From NCBI GenBank assembly GCA_965208815.1, contig OZ242357.1, positions 1,488,001 to 1,552,000 on the forward strand: 64,000 bases of DNA, written 5' to 3'. A model generated the notes under the pieces. That model saw only the letters and a list, made by a program, of their open reading frames with translations. It searched no databases and had not been told where the DNA came from. The position numbers and the translations under genes were made by a program. The stretch is from Bin55 sp009840545. Lineage in GTDB: Bacteria; Pseudomonadota; Gammaproteobacteria; Pseudomonadales; Azotimanducaceae. Shown one piece after another: positions 45,437 through 54,372 of this stretch (the first letter of the stretch is position 1; every line of letters starts with the position of its first letter).

Positions 45437-46117
45437 CTAGGAGACCCTCAACGGATCTTTTCGATTGAGCGTGTAGACGCCGACTAGTACCAGAAAACTG
45501 AACACGAGCAGACCCAGAGACAGTTGGTGAGCCTCGGAGTTTGAAATGGTTTCGACAACCATTTCATAGATTGCAATTGAGAGTACCTTCGTTTCTCCAG
45601 GAATACTTCCCCCAATCATTAGTACGACGCCAAACTCTCCGACTGTATGTGCGAAAGTCAGTACGGCAGCGGTAATAAACCCTCTGTAGGAAATCGGTAC
45701 AACGACTAGGAAGAATCTTGTCCAGCTGTTCGCGCCTAGTACTCGCGTGGCGTCCAGGAGATTGCTGTCTATGTCCTCGAATGCCACACGGAGTGGTTGC
45801 ACCATGAAGGGCAGAGAATAGATCAGTGATGCTGCTACTAAACCTTGGAAGGAAAAGACAAGCGTTTCGCCCGTAATCCAGACAAAAAAGGATCCAAGCG
45901 GCGCGTTGGGATTGAACGCATACAACAGGTAGAAGCCCAATACCGTTGGAGGGAGAACTAGGGGTAGAGCTGTGATCGCTTCGACGATCGGCTTGAATCG
46001 ACTTCTGCTTCGAGCGATCCACCAAGCGACAGGAGTTCCTATCACAAGCAGCAAGACCGTGGTGATGCTTGCTAGTTGAACCGTGAGCCAAACCGGACTC
46101 AGAATTGAACCATTCAA
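45437..46117 (-). CDS. modB: Molybdate ABC transporter permease
   Basis: A 226-residue inner-membrane permease with about five transmembrane segments. The EAA-type loop appears around ATRVLGANSWTRFFLVVVPIS, and EFGVVLMIGGSIPGETKVLSIAIYE is characteristic of ModB. Its start overlaps the modA stop by four bases (ATGA), and modC follows after 1 bp, so the three are translationally coupled. Confidence 0.9.
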   Translation of the reverse strand: MNGSILSPVWLTVQLASITTVLLLVIGTPVAWWIARSRSRFKPIVEAITALPLVLPPTVLGFYLLYAFNPNAPLGSFFVWITGETLVFSFQGLVAASLIYSLPFMVQPLRVAFEDIDSNLLDATRVLGANSWTRFFLVVVPISYRGFITAAVLTFAHTVGEFGVVLMIGGSIPGETKVLSIAIYEMVVETISNSEAHQLSLGLLVFSFLVLVGVYTLNRKDPLRVS

Positions 46118-46878
46118 TCGACGTTGTAGCCGTGACTGCGAATGACGGCTTTTCCTTCTTCACTGGAAATGTAATCTAGGAATCGCTTGGCTGCAGAATT
46201 GCTCTTTCCTTTAGTAAGTAGCACTGCGTCTTGCTGGATTGGCTCATGCAAGTCGGACGGAATGAGATAGTAGTCCTTCTTTGGGACAGATCGAAGAAGG
46301 ATTGTTGACAGTGCGACTATCCCTGCGTCCGCATTTCCAGAAGAAACCATCGCAAAAGCTTGGCCAACATTCTGAGCTGTTGCAACACTGCCTTTTCGGC
46401 CTTCTTTCTCCCAGCCGACGCTCTGGAGCGCTTCGATCGCGGCTGCGCCATACGGTGCGATTCGGGGATTTGCTATTGCGATTCTCTCTATTGACAAGTC
46501 GTCAAATCTCTTCTTTGGTTTTTCTTGACTCGTCCGTTTGGGTGCAAGAAAGAAGCAAATCTTTCCTATGGCATAGGTAAATTGTGACTCGCCAATAGCC
46601 AGCTCTCTCTCGACGAGCTCATTCACTCGAAGTTGATCGGCTGAAAGAAACGCGTGATAGGGAGCACCCTGATTGATTTGAGCGAAGATCTGTCCGGTAG
46701 AACCAGAAGCCAGCACTACTTTTCCGTCACTGGTATCGAATTGCTCCACTAGTTTCTTCGCAGTCTCGAGGAAATTCGTGGATACCGCGACTATTGCATC
46801 TTCGGCCTTGCATCCAGAAGCCAGTGAAACCAAAAACACAGAGAAGAAAATCCAGTTTCTTGTCTCTAGCCTTTTCAT
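46114..46878 (-). CDS. modA: Molybdate-binding lipoprotein
   Basis: A 254-residue periplasmic binding protein anchored by a lipobox (LASGC). Oxyanion-binding features include ASGSTGQIFAQI with GAPYHAFLSAD, and the later ANPRIAPYGAAAIEAL and VSSGNADAGIVAL segments, all typical of ModA. It is the first transporter gene, 32 bp after the epimerase gene. That gap is too short for a clear ModE site, and none was seen. Confidence 0.88.
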   Translation of the reverse strand: MKRLETRNWIFFSVFLVSLASGCKAEDAIVAVSTNFLETAKKLVEQFDTSDGKVVLASGSTGQIFAQINQGAPYHAFLSADQLRVNELVERELAIGESQFTYAIGKICFFLAPKRTSQEKPKKRFDDLSIERIAIANPRIAPYGAAAIEALQSVGWEKEGRKGSVATAQNVGQAFAMVSSGNADAGIVALSTILLRSVPKKDYYLIPSDLHEPIQQDAVLLTKGKSNSAAKRFLDYISSEEGKAVIRSHGYNVD

Positions 46879-46910
46879 AACAGAGCGAGTAGCGTACTCT
46901 GAATAGTCGC

Positions 46911-47666
46911 TTAACGGTACGCTTCCGCCTCATCCTCGGGTACGAATCCCACCGTTTGCTCGGCGTGAGCAAGATCTCTATAACCCCACTTGTTGCGGGA
47001 AGTGACGAAATAGGTTGCGAAGGATTGGCTGGTGTGTGCCTCAATGCTCTTGACCAGCGCAGAAACGATGTCTCTCTTGCTACACCAGATTGCGTAATCT
47101 CGAGGCCGCCCGGGGCGATCGTCGCGGTTCACATATCCAATTCGAACGCAAAAGACGTTCATATCTGTAGTGTCCGCTATATGCCTACACAGAGCTTCTC
47201 CCCAGACCTTTGTTGTTCCATAAAAGCCAGTTGGTCTTGTAGCCCACGTGTGGTCGATTAGAGCCCAGTTTGTGGGAGCTTTGCTGTACTCCCCACTCGT
47301 GAGCGTCTTGTACGGTTCCACTTGTTCATATCCAGATACCGTCGCTCCGCTACTTGCGAACACTACGCGGCTACAACCGGCATCGACAGCCGCTCGTAGG
47401 ACATTGAAAGTGCCTTGGATATTTGTAGATTGAAGGTCGTCCCACGGGAATCGTTCACCAGCTCTTGCGGCAAGGTGTACAACTACGTCGACGTCGTCGA
47501 ATGCGGGACGAATCCGTTCGTAGTCGAGAATGCTTGCTTGAATGGAGTCAACGCCTTGAACTTTGGTGCGATTCAGTCCACGAACTGAGTTGTATGTACC
47601 TAGTGCGGGTTGAAGAGCTTGTCCAATCAAGCCACTTAGGCCTGTTACGAGAATACGATTGACCAT
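46911..47666 (-). CDS. NAD-dependent epimerase/dehydratase (extended SDR)
   Basis: A 251-residue short-chain dehydrogenase of the extended class. The NAD-binding glycine motif TGLSGLIG is at 8-15, and the catalytic Tyr-Lys pair is in FYGTTKVWGE. The length and sequence suggest uronate dehydrogenase-like or nucleotide-sugar epimerase-like members. It opens the minus-strand run modA-modB-modC-PhyH-FAD monooxygenase; a link with molybdate uptake is not obvious. Specific substrate unknown. Confidence 0.8.
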   Translation of the reverse strand: MVNRILVTGLSGLIGQALQPALGTYNSVRGLNRTKVQGVDSIQASILDYERIRPAFDDVDVVVHLAARAGERFPWDDLQSTNIQGTFNVLRAAVDAGCSRVVFASSGATVSGYEQVEPYKTLTSGEYSKAPTNWALIDHTWATRPTGFYGTTKVWGEALCRHIADTTDMNVFCVRIGYVNRDDRPGRPRDYAIWCSKRDIVSALVKSIEAHTSQSFATYFVTSRNKWGYRDLAHAEQTVGFVPEDEAEAYR

Positions 47667-48068
47667 GACACTAACGAGAATTTCTCCGCAGTTTGAATGT
47701 AGGAGGTGAACTGTTGATTGTTAACTAATTCCAATCAACGTATTATTCGACAGCACGGATTTTACGATTACGATCACAGCCAATCATAGTCTTTACACCC
47801 TTTCAATGCCCTTCGATCCAGCACACTGTTCGACCGACGAGGGCGCTCCACTGACATGTCCTTGAAGGGATTGGAGCATAATATGGCACGTCAAACTTAG
47901 TGTGTCACTGTCCTGTTAGAAGCTTGAACATATGGTGAGCCGTCTTCATCAATTCAACGGTCGCACCTTTCCCCACAAGCCATGGGAATTAGTGAAGATT
48001 AAGAAGTAGAACAATCGAAGCGAGATCGCTAAATTCAGTCTTACAAAGTAGAAGTCTTGAGGAAATAG
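47667..48068. other. Divergent intergenic region
   Basis: About 400 bp between the epimerase and rubredoxin genes, expected to hold two promoters. A 7-bp inverted repeat TTGATTG/CAATCAA at 47714-47738 lies close to the epimerase start and could be an operator. No gene or structured RNA was recognised. Confidence 0.35.
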
Positions 48069-48233
48069 ATGAAAAAGTACCAATGCATGACCTGTGGGTT
48101 CATTTATGACGAAGCCGAGGGACTGCCAGACGAGGGAATTGCAGCCGGTACGCGATGGGCAGACATCCCCGAAGATTGGGTGTGTCCAGAGTGTGCGACT
48201 CCCAAGAGCGACTTTGAGATGATTGAAGTCTAA
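48069..48233 (+). CDS. Rubredoxin
   Basis: A 54-residue iron protein. Two CxxC knuckles hold one Fe: C6/C9 (CMTCG) and C39/C42 (CPEC), with YDEAEG and the DWVCPEC segment typical of rubredoxins. It carries single electrons, for example to alkane hydroxylases or to oxygen- and superoxide-reducing proteins; no rubredoxin reductase is nearby. GAGG lies just upstream of the ATG. It converges with the ankyrin gene with a 30 bp gap. Confidence 0.93.
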   Translation: MKKYQCMTCGFIYDEAEGLPDEGIAAGTRWADIPEDWVCPECATPKSDFEMIEV

Positions 48234-48263
48234 ATCGGTTCAGGCGCGGTAGCGGTCTGAAAT

Positions 48264-49901
48264 CTAGCTACTTGTGCCTTCTGCTAACAGCTTCAGAATC
48301 GCTGTATTTCCGCGCCTCTTTGCCCACGCTTGAGGCGCAGCCCAATCAGGTTGGTGTATGGGTGTCAAAGAGGCTAGACCGGGATTATGATTGAGCAGGA
48401 ACTCCACAAATCTCTGTTGACCTGTCCGTGCGGCCCATCCCAGGGGCGTTGAGCGATACTCTTCGTCAATTTGCGTTGGATCAGCCCCATACTTCAGAAA
48501 TAGCTCGGCCGCCTCGACGTTGCCTTTAGCTGCCATGTGATGCAGTGGAGTCATGAGCTGCCAATTTGGCAAGTTTGGATCCATGTCGTGCTGCAATAAC
48601 AATTCGCTCAGTCGAAGAGACTGCCAAAGATAGGTTTGACAACCTGTGACGTGAGAAGGCACTCTCTTTCCGCGTGACAACAGCAATCGAACCAGATCTT
48701 CATCGTCGTTGCTAACCCCCATCGTGAATCCCTCAACGGTTTCGGGTTCAGAGATCTTCTCTGGGCACCGATCCAATAGTGCGGCTACAACGTCGATGTT
48801 CTTTTGGTGGAAGTGGGCTGCCATACCGACGGTTCCACCGTAGCGATAGAGCAAATTTCGCATCGAAGCGTCTTTGGCTGATTCTGTGGGCGAACCAGAA
48901 GATTCCACGAGTGCATTGGGATCTGCACCGTTTTCAAGAAGCATTTCAGCGACCTCCCGGTATCCAAAACGAGCTGCGCTCCACAGCGCATATCCTCGAG
49001 GACAGTTCGGTCCTTCTGGGAGGTTTGGGTCGGCTCCGCGTGCCAATAGCAACTTTACGATGTCGTAGCGATTTCTCTCAGCAGCTGCCGATATTGCTCT
49101 CTTGCCACCTGATTCCTCTTCATTGGGATCTACATCTTTAACCGAGAGCAGTTGCTTCACACGGTCCATATCCCCAAGAGCAGCGGCAATCGTGAGCGAA
49201 TAGGAAGCTCCGCTGTCAATCAGAAACTTGGCAATTTCGTAGTTGTCGCGTTTACGCCAATAGGGGTGGTACCAAAGTGCAAGCGTTACGGGCCGAAAGC
49301 CGTGCCCACCCAATCGATCATCGCTGCTGAATCCGTGGGCATCAATTTCTGCTCCGTGTTCTACGAGTAAACGAACCAGTTCCATTACTTCCGTCTCAAC
49401 TGCATAGTGCAGGGGAGTGCGTCCAAGTGCTCCCGGAGCATTTGCTGCACTGCGAGCGGATTGCAACAACTCTTGAGTCCAACGGAGGTCCTTCAGTTTG
49501 ACTGCCTGATGAATGGGCTGATCTTGGGAGAACATCCGTGGATTCACGTTATTGAGATACTCAACAACCCGAGAGTGCTCACGGTCGGTTGCGAAGTCCA
49601 TGAGTGTTTCGCGTCCATCAAGAGATCGATGCGAAGTGTCCGCCCCCGCTTCGACTAGAGCTTTGACTACATCAATGTGCCCTTCGCGAACGGCAAACTG
49701 AATTGGAGGCGTATACCAATAGTCTGCGTCAACGAGAGTAGGATCCTTTGATAGAAGTTCGCGAACCCTTTGCACATTGCCAGAACGCGACGCAATCAGG
49801 ATGTCCCAAATGTCGTCGGTAGTCCAATGTCCCCGCCAATCTGTTTGGCCGGAACGCATTTCATAAGGTCGTACTAGGTCAGGTGCGGTTTGTTCGGCCA
49901 C
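48264..49901 (-). CDS. Ankyrin-repeat protein
   Basis: A 545-residue protein made almost entirely of ankyrin repeats, roughly a dozen. Recognisable units include PIQFAVREGHIDVVKALVEAGAD, TPLHYAVETEVMELVRLLVEHGA, YALWSAARFGYREVAEMLLENGA and TPLHHMAAKGNVEAAELFLKYGA. There is no signal peptide or catalytic domain, so it is likely a cytoplasmic binding scaffold, unless secreted by a route not visible in sequence. It is 44 bp downstream of the crotonase gene on the same strand. In host-associated bacteria such proteins can be effectors; this is only a possibility. Confidence 0.85.
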   Translation of the reverse strand: MAEQTAPDLVRPYEMRSGQTDWRGHWTTDDIWDILIASRSGNVQRVRELLSKDPTLVDADYWYTPPIQFAVREGHIDVVKALVEAGADTSHRSLDGRETLMDFATDREHSRVVEYLNNVNPRMFSQDQPIHQAVKLKDLRWTQELLQSARSAANAPGALGRTPLHYAVETEVMELVRLLVEHGAEIDAHGFSSDDRLGGHGFRPVTLALWYHPYWRKRDNYEIAKFLIDSGASYSLTIAAALGDMDRVKQLLSVKDVDPNEEESGGKRAISAAAERNRYDIVKLLLARGADPNLPEGPNCPRGYALWSAARFGYREVAEMLLENGADPNALVESSGSPTESAKDASMRNLLYRYGGTVGMAAHFHQKNIDVVAALLDRCPEKISEPETVEGFTMGVSNDDEDLVRLLLSRGKRVPSHVTGCQTYLWQSLRLSELLLQHDMDPNLPNWQLMTPLHHMAAKGNVEAAELFLKYGADPTQIDEEYRSTPLGWAARTGQQRFVEFLLNHNPGLASLTPIHQPDWAAPQAWAKRRGNTAILKLLAEGTSS

Positions 49902-49945
49902 TAATCTCTCTGTGCAAGCTTTCTTTGCTTTGTCTGGAACTGAAG

Positions 49946-50824
49946 TTAGCGCTTCTTGTACGTATCAGTGTCTCTGTAGGGTCCATCTCTCCATTCGAGG
50001 GCAGCCTTGAAGCCATTCTGAGCCATTTGGTCTCGCCATCCGTAGGCATAGCCTGTGAATTGGGCCATAGCATCGTGCTCCGTGCTACTTCGAACCGATG
50101 AGTAGATGCCCATGTTCTCGTAGAAGCGGTTCATGTTCAGTTTCAAAATCGCTAAGTGGTCTGCGGTCATGTTTGCAAGTCTGTCCGCAAACGCTATGGT
50201 TCGGTCCTCGAGTTCTTCTTTGGGCCACGCGTAATTGATCATTCCGATTTGTTCGGCTTCAGTCGCGAAAATATTCTCTCCCGTGTACGAGAGCTCCTTT
50301 GCCTTGCGCATTCCTATAACAAGAGGCCATATCACTCCGTTTCTTGCTACACCTAGCCCTCGGTGACCGGGATGTCCAATTTGAGTGTCTTCTGCGGCTA
50401 CCACCAGATCGGCCATCATCGCCAACTCGCACCCGCCCGCAACCGCATAGCCGTGTAATGAGGCGACAGTGACCTTTGCCATATTCCAAAAATACATCTG
50501 AATGTCGGTGACCTGTTGCATGCTCGTCCGTATTCCCATGATTAGCGTTCTTCGCTTATCGTCCACCGATTTATAGCGACGTTTGGGTCCGGGAGCACCG
50601 GGATTCGGCGTCAAGTCGTAGCCGGCGCAGAATGCTCTTCCAGCCCCCCTTAATATCAAGACGCGAACACTGTCGTCGGCTTCCATGTCATGCAGTGCTT
50701 CGTTGAGTTCAAAAATCAATTCGCTGGACAGTGCATTGAGCTTTTCAGGTCGATTGAGAGTAATTCGGCCGACGCGCCCGTCGGTTCCCACACGGTCGAT
50801 CAAAAGGGTTGAGAATTCCGTCAT
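49946..50824 (-). CDS. Enoyl-CoA hydratase/isomerase family protein
   Basis: A 292-residue crotonase-fold protein. CoA/oxyanion-hole segments are AFCAGYDLTPN and HGYAVAGGCELAMMADLVVA; the usual second catalytic Glu region reads GHPGHRGLGVARN, which is atypical and may mean different chemistry. The start at 50824 begins the domain; an in-frame extension reaches the IS end at 50989 and is rejected. IS copy B begins 73 bp upstream, so transcription may be affected by it. It belongs to the inverted segment. Substrate unknown. Confidence 0.8.
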   Translation of the reverse strand: MTEFSTLLIDRVGTDGRVGRITLNRPEKLNALSSELIFELNEALHDMEADDSVRVLILRGAGRAFCAGYDLTPNPGAPGPKRRYKSVDDKRRTLIMGIRTSMQQVTDIQMYFWNMAKVTVASLHGYAVAGGCELAMMADLVVAAEDTQIGHPGHRGLGVARNGVIWPLVIGMRKAKELSYTGENIFATEAEQIGMINYAWPKEELEDRTIAFADRLANMTADHLAILKLNMNRFYENMGIYSSVRSSTEHDAMAQFTGYAYGWRDQMAQNGFKAALEWRDGPYRDTDTYKKR

Positions 50825-50888
50825 TTGTTGCTTCTTAGAGAAAGGTATTTTGATTGTAAGCGACCCTTTCCTAGTGAGCCGATGTCCC

Positions 50889-50897
50889 GTGGACAAT
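50889..50897 (+). repeat. Half of a split target duplication (left flank, IS copy B)
   Basis: GTGGACAAT abuts copy B and is the exact reverse complement of the left flank of copy A (13668-13676). Confidence 0.85.
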
Positions 50898-51754
50898 CCT
50901 TGATATCCGGTTAAGCGAAATTGCCAAAGAAAATCCGGCGCGCTCATAACAGGTCGTTTCGCTAAAATAGCGTTACACAAACAACTCACCTGTCAGGTGC
51001 GCACCGGAGGCGTATGAGCATGATAACAAATCCCCGTCGCGTCGAGGTCGATTTCAGCAATCACCATCTCACGGGATCGGGCGGGCTGTGCTTTCTTTCG
51101 CGCATGGCGCGTCGACTGGATCTGTTTCGCGCGCTCTCTTCTCTGCGCTCTCTGAAGCGACGGCGACGGGGGGTTCCGGACGCCGAGCGGACATGGTCGC
51201 TGATCGCCTCGCTGGCCCTGGGGAACGGTGCCCTGTCGGATCTGGAGGTTCTGGGATGGGACCGGACGGCGTGCGAGCTGCTGGGTCTCACGGAGCGTCC
51301 GAGCCCTCGCCGGGTGGGGGAGCATCTGGCCCGCTTCGAGGATACGGACGTCGCCGCGCTGCGGGCGGTGGGCCGCAAGATGGCGCAGGAGGTGGTTCCG
51401 GGGATGGCGCGGCACTTTCTCGACGAGCTGGGCTACGTGCCGCTGTTTCTGGACTCCACGCAGATCGAGGTGCGGGGCGGACGCTTCGAGGGGGCGGCCA
51501 GGGACTACCAGGGGGAGACCGGCTACCAGCTGGCGGCCGCCTTCGTCGGGCACGTCCAGGTGAGCGGTCGTCTTCGGCCGGGCAACACCCATCCCGCCCA
51601 CGGCTGGCTCGAGCAGGTGGAGCGCGACGTCGAGCCGCTGCTGGCGGGCGTTCCGGTGTGGGGGCGCATGGACAACGCCTACTACCGCAGGGACGTGGTG
51701 GAGCACTTCGAGGACCGGGGCTGGGACTACTCGGTCAGCGTGACCTCGGAGGTC

Positions 51755-53202
51755 AGGAGTGTCAGGAATTCCGTGTATATCCCCTTTCCCAGCTCACCCC
51801 CGAGGGGGTGAAAATTTTTCAGTTTCTTGAATTCTACCATTTTCTACGCCTTTGTCACCCATCCCTTGGAAGGGTTGAATCGATCGCCGAAGTGAATGGC
51901 GAACTCCCTCTTGGCCGACTGCCAGTTCAGCATCGGTCCTCTCCAATTCGAGCTTGCCTCGCGCAGCGCCAGGTAGATCAGCTTCTTGGCCGCCCCCACG
52001 CTGGTGAAGTGTCCTCGAGCCCGCACCGCCCTGCGCACCGTGGCGTTCAGGCTCTCGATGGCGTTCGTGGTGTAGATCGCCTTGCGGATCAGCTGCGAGA
52101 ACGCCAGGAACGGGATCACCAGATGCCACCGGTCGCGCCAGGAGCGCACCACGTCCGGATGCCTGCGTCCCAGCTCGCTCTCCTCGAACGCGTCCAGCAG
52201 CTCCTCGGCCCGCTCCGCGCTCTCCGCCTTGTAGATGGGCTTGAGCGCGTCCGCCAGCTTCCTGCGCTCCTTGTACGACGCGCACGACAGCGAATGGCGC
52301 ATCAGGTGCACGATGCAGGTCTGCACCGTGGTCTCCGGAAACGCCGTCTCCAGGGCCTCGGGAAAGCCCTTCAGGCCGTCCACCACAGCGATCAGGATGT
52401 CCCTCAGGCCCCTTGACTTGAGCTCGTTCAGCACGTTGAGCCAGAACTTGGCCCCCTCGTGCTCGCCCAGCCACAGGCCGAGAACGTCCTTGTGGCCCCC
52501 TTCGTCCACGCCGATCGCCAGATACGTCGCCGGGCCCGCCAGGGCGCGCCGGGTGCTCACCGATCCGGCGTCCCGCACCTTGACGTGGATCGCGTCCAGA
52601 TACACGATCGCGTACGTGTCCCGCAGCGGCCGGCTCTGCCACTCCGCGTACTCCTCCATCACCACGTCGGTCACCCTCGAGATCAGATCGGGCGACACCT
52701 CGACGCCGTACAGCTCCCGCACCGTCTCCCGGATCCGGCGCGTCGACATGCCCCGGGAGAACAGATGGATCACCTTGTCGTCGAAGCCCGGAAGACGCCG
52801 GCAGTACTTCTCCACCAGCTGCGGCTCGAACGTGCCCTGGCGGTCCCGCGGAACCTCCAGCGGCATGGACCCCGTGTCGGTGAGCACCGTCTTGGGGTTG
52901 TGGCCGTTGCGCGAGTTGCCGGCAACGCGCTCCTCCGGCTGCGACAGGTGGACCTCCATCTCCGTGTCCAGGATCCGCTCGGCCAGCTTGCGGCGCAGCT
53001 CGGCGAAAAGCTCGCCGCTATGAAACAGTCCCGCCAGATCCTCGTCCTCCAGCATCTTGTCCAGCATCGCTTCGGTTATGCGTTCCCTCGCAGGTGTGTT
53101 CGTCATTGCTCGTCTCCTTTCCGTCCATGTTTCAGCGACATCCGCGCCGCCATGTTAGCCGAATTGTTAGTTCGACTCATACACGGAAAATCTGACACTC
53201 TC
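51755..53202 (-). mobile_element. IS256-family insertion sequence nested in IS copy B
   Basis: A 1448 bp element flanked by an exact 8-bp target duplication CGGAGGTC (51747-51754 and 53203-53210). Its ends are imperfect inverted repeats of about 24 bp sharing the core GAGTGTCAG and TTCCGTGTAT. It carries one transposase on the minus strand. High GC, like the host IS, so the pair may have come from the same GC-rich source, or it inserted here later. Confidence 0.93.
51844..53106 (-). CDS. IS256-family transposase
   Basis: A 420-residue DDE transposase of the mutator/IS256 family. Catalytic residues are D171 (VYLDAIHVK), D243 (VVDGLKGF) and E351 (TNAIESLNATVRR). The family zinc-like C..H pair occurs around TCIVHLMRHSL. 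Length and motif order are normal and there is no frameshift, so it is probably active. The start ATG is near the right end of the element. Confidence 0.94.
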   Translation of the reverse strand: MTNTPARERITEAMLDKMLEDEDLAGLFHSGELFAELRRKLAERILDTEMEVHLSQPEERVAGNSRNGHNPKTVLTDTGSMPLEVPRDRQGTFEPQLVEKYCRRLPGFDDKVIHLFSRGMSTRRIRETVRELYGVEVSPDLISRVTDVVMEEYAEWQSRPLRDTYAIVYLDAIHVKVRDAGSVSTRRALAGPATYLAIGVDEGGHKDVLGLWLGEHEGAKFWLNVLNELKSRGLRDILIAVVDGLKGFPEALETAFPETTVQTCIVHLMRHSLSCASYKERRKLADALKPIYKAESAERAEELLDAFEESELGRRHPDVVRSWRDRWHLVIPFLAFSQLIRKAIYTTNAIESLNATVRRAVRARGHFTSVGAAKKLIYLALREASSNWRGPMLNWQSAKREFAIHFGDRFNPSKGWVTKA

Positions 53203-54053
53203 CGGAGGTCGCCAAGCGACCGATCCTGGACGCGGCGGCACAGGTGCTGGAGGACGCGGACTGGGAGGAGATCAACGAGCACGAGAGGGCGGCGCTGATC
53301 ACGCATCGCCCGACGCGGTGGCGCAACATGCAGACCTACGTGGTGGTGCGCCAGGAAGTGGTCGGCGGGGAGCGGCTGCTGTTTCCGCGGCACACCGTGA
53401 TCCTGGTGTCGCGCGACGATCTCGACCTGAAGGAGCTGGTGCTCCGCCATCGCGGCAAGCAGGGGCAGGAGAACGCGTTCAAGGGCCCGCTGCGGGAGAT
53501 GAACCTGCACCATCCCCGCTGCATGGGGTTCCGGGCGAACCAGGCGTACTACGAGTGCGCCCTGATCGCCCAGCTGCTGGTGCGGGCCGTCCAGCACCGC
53601 ATGCTGCCCAAGGAGGCGCGGAGCCGCAGCCTCGGCTACGTCATCCGGCACCTGATGCGCACGGTGGCCGTGCTGGTGCGCACCGGCCGTCGTCTGTATC
53701 TGAACTTCGCGCGCTCGAACTGGGAGCTGGCCTGGCTGCTTCATGCCGCGGACAGCTTCGGGGAGACCGTCGCAAGCTGAGCGCCGCGTCGGGCGACATC
53801 GAGACTGACGTAGCGGCGACATGTTCCACGTACCGGCGAAGAGTTCCGCTCTTCCGCGAATCGGTTCGTCCCAAAACTCGCAAAACCAGCGCACCAACGC
53901 GCAGTCGCGCCGAAATATGCGGTTCCCCGTCGACTCTCGCGCACACTCGGCGTTCGTGGCGGCATCCTCGTCCCATTCAAGAGCAAAAACTATCTGGCGT
54001 TGGATGGAATGATCTAGAATCCGACCTCTGCAGACCTTAACCGGATATCAAGG

Positions 54054-54061
54054 TAATTGGG
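54054..54061 (+). repeat. Half of a split target duplication (right flank, IS copy B)
   Basis: TAATTGGG abuts copy B and is the exact reverse complement of the right flank of copy A (15377-15384). Confidence 0.82.
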
Positions 54062-54372
54062 CAGAATTGAGTCAATCTTCCCGAAATCTGGTATGTACCA
54101 GCGGTTGAGAAGGCCAATCTCACAATAATGTGCCTCTCCCATTTCAGAAAACTCTGATTTTGGAGTAGCCGTTTAAGAAGCAAAGGTTCACACAACCTAT
54201 GGTTATCTGTGATTGGTGGGCACCACCCCCACCCAATTCCCAATTCAGACTGCACCACCAATGAAGGTGTAGATTAGCTACCTTGCAAGAGTTGTTTCAA
54301 GCGTTAAGGTAGGTCGCTCTACTGCTGAATTGCTTCAGATTGGTACCCAAACTCTTGTGCAATAGGCACTTT
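54062..54372. other. Intergenic region right of IS copy B
   Basis: About 310 bp with no recognised gene. If the inversion is undone, this sequence would lie next to the TlpA lipoprotein pair. Confidence 0.35.

Larger units (their letters stand above)
15377..50897. other. 35.5 kb inverted segment between IS copies A and B
   Basis: This segment lies between two oppositely oriented IS copies. The copy A left flank and copy B left flank are reverse complements (9 bp), and so are the two right flanks (8 bp). Turning the segment round would restore a direct target duplication around each IS copy. Every gene from the TlpA pair to the crotonase is inside it. Confidence 0.82.
51014..53780 (+). pseudogene. 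IS1380-like transposase, split by IS256-family insertion
   Basis: The transposase reading frame is intact up to the segment SEV at about residue 247, where the nested element enters, and resumes at 53211 to the normal stop at 53780. D147 and D220 are on the first part and E334 on the second, so neither fragment can be active alone. Precise loss of the nested element and one duplication would restore it. Confidence 0.92.
50898..54053 (+). mobile_element. IS1380-like insertion sequence, copy B, interrupted
   Basis: The same IS as copies A and C, in plus orientation, bounded by CCTTGATATCCGGTTAAG and its inverse. The span is 3156 bp; removing the 1448 bp nested element and one 8-bp duplication leaves exactly 1700 bp. 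In the 5' transposase region it shares the haplotype of copy C rather than copy A. Its two flanks do not match each other. Confidence 0.92.

Noticed and set aside
47667..48068. Possible tRNA or small RNA in the gap before rubredoxin
   Set aside because: No cloverleaf or conserved T-loop pattern was found; only a weak 7-bp inverted repeat.
50825..50989. In-frame extension of the crotonase gene into IS copy B
   Set aside because: It is the same IS-end peptide as at 15285; the conserved domain begins at 50824.
54062..54372. Possible gene remnant between IS copy B and the helical-repeat gene
   Set aside because: No frame shows similarity to neighbours or a credible start; treated as intergenic.
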